The notes under the pieces: model-generated
What the model saw: the letters and a program-made list of their open reading frames with translations, nothing else
What the model was told of the DNA's origin: nothing
Database searches by the model: none
In this document: positions 6,598 to 8,355 of the stretch, piece after piece
Layout of the letters: every line of letters begins with the position of its first letter
Numbering within the stretch: the first letter of the stretch is position 1
Made by a program: the position numbers and the translations under genes
Assembly: GCA_964542855.1 (NCBI GenBank)
Contig: CAZIWJ010000157.1
Span: 1-8,355 of the forward strand
Length of the DNA stretch: 8,355 nt
Direction of reading: 5' to 3'
Source: CAZIWJ01 sp964542855
Lineage (GTDB): Bacteria; Bacteroidota; Bacteroidia; Cytophagales; Cyclobacteriaceae

Positions 6598-6606
6598 ACC
6601 TCCTTT
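6598..6606 (-). promoter_or_regulatory. Strong Shine-Dalgarno site of Uma2 copy B
   Basis: AAAGGAGGT on the minus strand lies seven bases before the ATG, as in copy A. The single upstream base difference between copies (6619) lies next to the TATATTTC sequence and might alter promoter strength; this is inference. Confidence 0.85.
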
Positions 6607-6690
6607 ACCCGAAATATAACCAATTTCATCATCAAATGGCGCAAATGTGAAAACAGGGCGAAGCGTGATTTACCGGCGCCACCATTTTAC

Positions 6691-6721
6691 TTGCTCCATC
6701 ATTTAACTTTCTCTAATTTAA
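6691..6721 (+). promoter_or_regulatory. Weak candidate promoter for the M81-like gene
   Basis: TTG at 6691-6693 and TAATTTAA at 6714-6721, separated by 20 bases, resemble the Bacteroidota pattern but the -7 box has two mismatches at its end. The leader to the ATG at 6746 would be about 20 bases, A-rich and without a Shine-Dalgarno motif. Confidence 0.3.
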
Positions 6722-6745
6722 CGGCACAACACAATTAATCATCCT

Positions 6746-8344
6746 ATGAAACGCTTCCACTTCCTTGCTTTAGTTCTCCTGTTTATTCCCTTTTTATTCC
6801 AGCAGTGCAATCAGCCTGCCGGTCAGTCGGCCTCTGCTGATGAAGAGGGGGCAAAACCCTACAAGGTAGCTGTGATTAAATACCAGCACGAAACCTGTAC
6901 CTTCTGCCCCGGCGGCGATACCCCAACCGAAGACTGGTCGGAAGTATCGGCCGAAGAAGTGCTGTCATCCAGCAGTTACATCCGCGGATTTGTGCACCAG
7001 GCCGAAGATTACGGCGACGTTAACCTGGTTGGTATTACTTCACCAAACGGTGTGTTCGGCGGCTCATCGCGCAGTTGGAATACCAAAGAGAGTTTCGAGC
7101 ACTTTATGGAGCAGATCATTAGCGAGTTAAAAGCCAGTATGCCGGTACAGGGCGTTTACCTGGCGCTGCACGGCGCCATGGCGGTGCGCGAAGTTCCCCG
7201 TCCGGAAGCTGAAATTGCGCGTCGCGTGCGCGAAGTGGTGGGCAATGACGTTCCCATTGCCGGCTCGTTCGATTTGCACGGCAACGAAGATGCCGAATTT
7301 CTGCGCTGGGCCAACGGGGCTTTTGTTACTAAACGCTACCCCCACTACGATTCCTACATTCAGGGCGAACGTTCGGCCCGCTTCCTGCACGAATGCATGG
7401 AAGGTAACTACCAGCCGGTTACCGCCAGCCGCAAGCCCAAAGTACTAACCGCTACTGTGTTACAGTGGACCGGCCAGTCGCCCTCCATGGACATTATGGA
7501 ACGGGCCCGCCGGTGGGAAGCCCGCGAAGATGATGTGTACGTGAGTGTATTTTATGGTTTCCCCTGGTCGGATGTACCCGACATCGGCACGGCCGTGCAC
7601 GTTATGACCAATAACGACCAGCAGCTGGCCGATTCCATTGCCGACGACATGGAAGAGTTTATTTGGCGGGTTAAGGAAGACTTTGCCCTTGGCAAATACC
7701 CCATGCCCGATGAGGCGGTAGCCCAAACGGTAAAGGCTATTAACGAGGGCGCCACCCCGGTGGTGCTGGGCGATTATTCCGACCGCCCCGGCGATGCCAC
7801 CTGGATTTTGAAGGAACTGATTAATGCCGAAGTGGAAGGGGTGCTGTACGCTGCCCTGCGCGATGAGCGGGCCCTGGAAGCCCTGAAAGAATCAGGAGCG
7901 CAGCCCGGCGATCCTTTCGACCGCGAAGTTGGAGGCTTTACCGGTGAACAGGCCGGTTCGCCGGTTCGCATCCAGGGGGAATTGCAGTACCTCGGAGCGG
8001 CACTGGGCTACGAAACGGTAGCCGTAATCCGGTATGGAAAGAACAAAAATAATACCCTCATCCTGGTGCCTACTTACGAGCAGGTACGCCTGCCCGATCG
8101 TTTGCGCTTCGGCGGTATTGAACCGAACAACCACCAGGTGTTTGTGGTGAAGTCGCGCGTGCACTTCCGCCGCGGCTTCGACGAAACCGGTTACGCCAAA
8201 ACTATTCGCGTAGTCGATGCACCCGGCCCCTGGTTCGGTACCACCCGGCTCAATGCACTCGATTACGAGTACGGGCCCATTAACGAAATGTATCCGTTCC
8301 GCCCTAAAGATCAGGGAATTACGCAGGCCGTCAGTTCCCGTTAG
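6746..8344 (+). CDS. Exported M81 family (MlrC-like) metallopeptidase-type protein
   Basis: The 532-residue product begins with a signal sequence (MKRF, hydrophobic residues 6-18) ending FLFQQ-C21-NQ. C21 may be a lipidated cysteine, although Q at -1 and F at -3 are poor for a lipobox; a Ser/Ala/Glu-rich linker follows. The rest matches the M81 family, named for microcystin-degrading MlrC: KYQHETCTF (45-53; usually HETNTF), LHGAM (141-145), SFDLHGN (174-180), YPHYDSY (198-204) and, in the C-terminal MlrC domain, GDYSDRPGDAT (342-352). Candidate zinc ligands are E49, H142, D176, H178 and H200; their spacing follows what I remember for MlrC. Most relatives are of similar length but cytoplasmic, so export is notable. 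The natural substrate is unknown; microcystin degradation should not be assumed. It appears to be transcribed alone, divergently from the Uma2 pair. Confidence 0.87.
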   Translation: MKRFHFLALVLLFIPFLFQQCNQPAGQSASADEEGAKPYKVAVIKYQHETCTFCPGGDTPTEDWSEVSAEEVLSSSSYIRGFVHQAEDYGDVNLVGITSPNGVFGGSSRSWNTKESFEHFMEQIISELKASMPVQGVYLALHGAMAVREVPRPEAEIARRVREVVGNDVPIAGSFDLHGNEDAEFLRWANGAFVTKRYPHYDSYIQGERSARFLHECMEGNYQPVTASRKPKVLTATVLQWTGQSPSMDIMERARRWEAREDDVYVSVFYGFPWSDVPDIGTAVHVMTNNDQQLADSIADDMEEFIWRVKEDFALGKYPMPDEAVAQTVKAINEGATPVVLGDYSDRPGDATWILKELINAEVEGVLYAALRDERALEALKESGAQPGDPFDREVGGFTGEQAGSPVRIQGELQYLGAALGYETVAVIRYGKNKNNTLILVPTYEQVRLPDRLRFGGIEPNNHQVFVVKSRVHFRRGFDETGYAKTIRVVDAPGPWFGTTRLNALDYEYGPINEMYPFRPKDQGITQAVSSR

Positions 8345-8352
8345 CCGGGAAC
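8334..8352 (+). terminator. Possible hairpin over the stop codon at the window end
   Basis: GTTCCCG (8334-8340) and CGGGAAC (8346-8352) form a 7-bp GC-rich stem around a loop that contains the TAG. The sequence after it lies outside the window, so a T-run cannot be checked. Confidence 0.3.
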
Positions 8353-8355
8353 CGG

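Larger units (their letters stand above)
5989..6643. repeat. Direct repeat copy B (655 bp) carrying a Uma2 gene
   Basis: This is the partner of 5286-5940 with two substitutions and no gaps. It starts CGGGTATACCCC and ends ATGGCGCA, as copy A does. The flanking sequence to the right (6644 onward) is unlike the sequence right of copy A. Confidence 0.97.

Noticed and set aside
5286..6643. Toxin-antitoxin or restriction-modification system formed by the two Uma2 genes
   Set aside because: The two proteins are identical, and there is no methyltransferase, specificity subunit or small antitoxin partner nearby.
5215..6644. 10-bp inverted match TTGCGCCATT/AATGGCGCAA around the duplicated region, as transposon ends
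   Set aside because: A 10-bp inverted match over about 1.4 kb is expected by chance, and the left one lies inside the terminator stem rather than at the repeat border.

Overview
The window looks like a piece of a Bacteroidota chromosome, probably Cytophagales-like. Two things support this. A promoter at 3681-3711 matches the Bacteroidota pattern TTTG-N19-TAnnTTTG exactly. The start codons of the three large genes also lack Shine-Dalgarno sequences and sit in A-rich leaders. The families present (a secreted Asp-box/sortilin-like propeller protein, a basic-tailed DEAD-box helicase with a DEFD motif II, and an exported M81/MlrC-like protein) fit that phylum. I cannot name the genus.

Layout. 1-198 is a 21-bp tandem repeat array that runs off the left edge. 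306-3473 encodes a 1055-residue secreted multi-bladed propeller protein with an Ig-like domain and a helical tail. 3474-3958 is a 485-bp non-coding stretch. It holds small hairpins, a possible 151-bp MITE-like element bounded by 9-bp inverted repeats, a strong promoter and a leader of roughly 240 nt. 3959-5152 encodes the DEAD-box RNA helicase, closed by a strong terminator at 5183-5231 that also works on the other strand. From 5286 to 6643 a 655-bp unit occurs twice in direct orientation with a 48-bp spacer. Each copy carries a minus-strand Uma2-family (DUF820, PD-(D/E)XK nuclease fold) gene. The two units differ at only two positions and the two proteins are identical. 6746-8344 encodes an exported, possibly lipid-anchored M81/MlrC-type metallopeptidase-like protein.

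How the parts relate. There is no sign of one operon or pathway. The three large plus-strand genes each have their own leader and look like separate transcription units. The two Uma2 genes run against the helicase and share its terminator region. The most unusual part is the recent tandem duplication of the Uma2 cassette, which is bordered by short CGTCATTGC-type palindromic repeat sequence and has a strong GGAGG ribosome-binding site unlike its neighbours. I see no CRISPR array, tRNA, rRNA, complete insertion sequence or recognisable defence operon, and nothing that by itself proves a new biological system.
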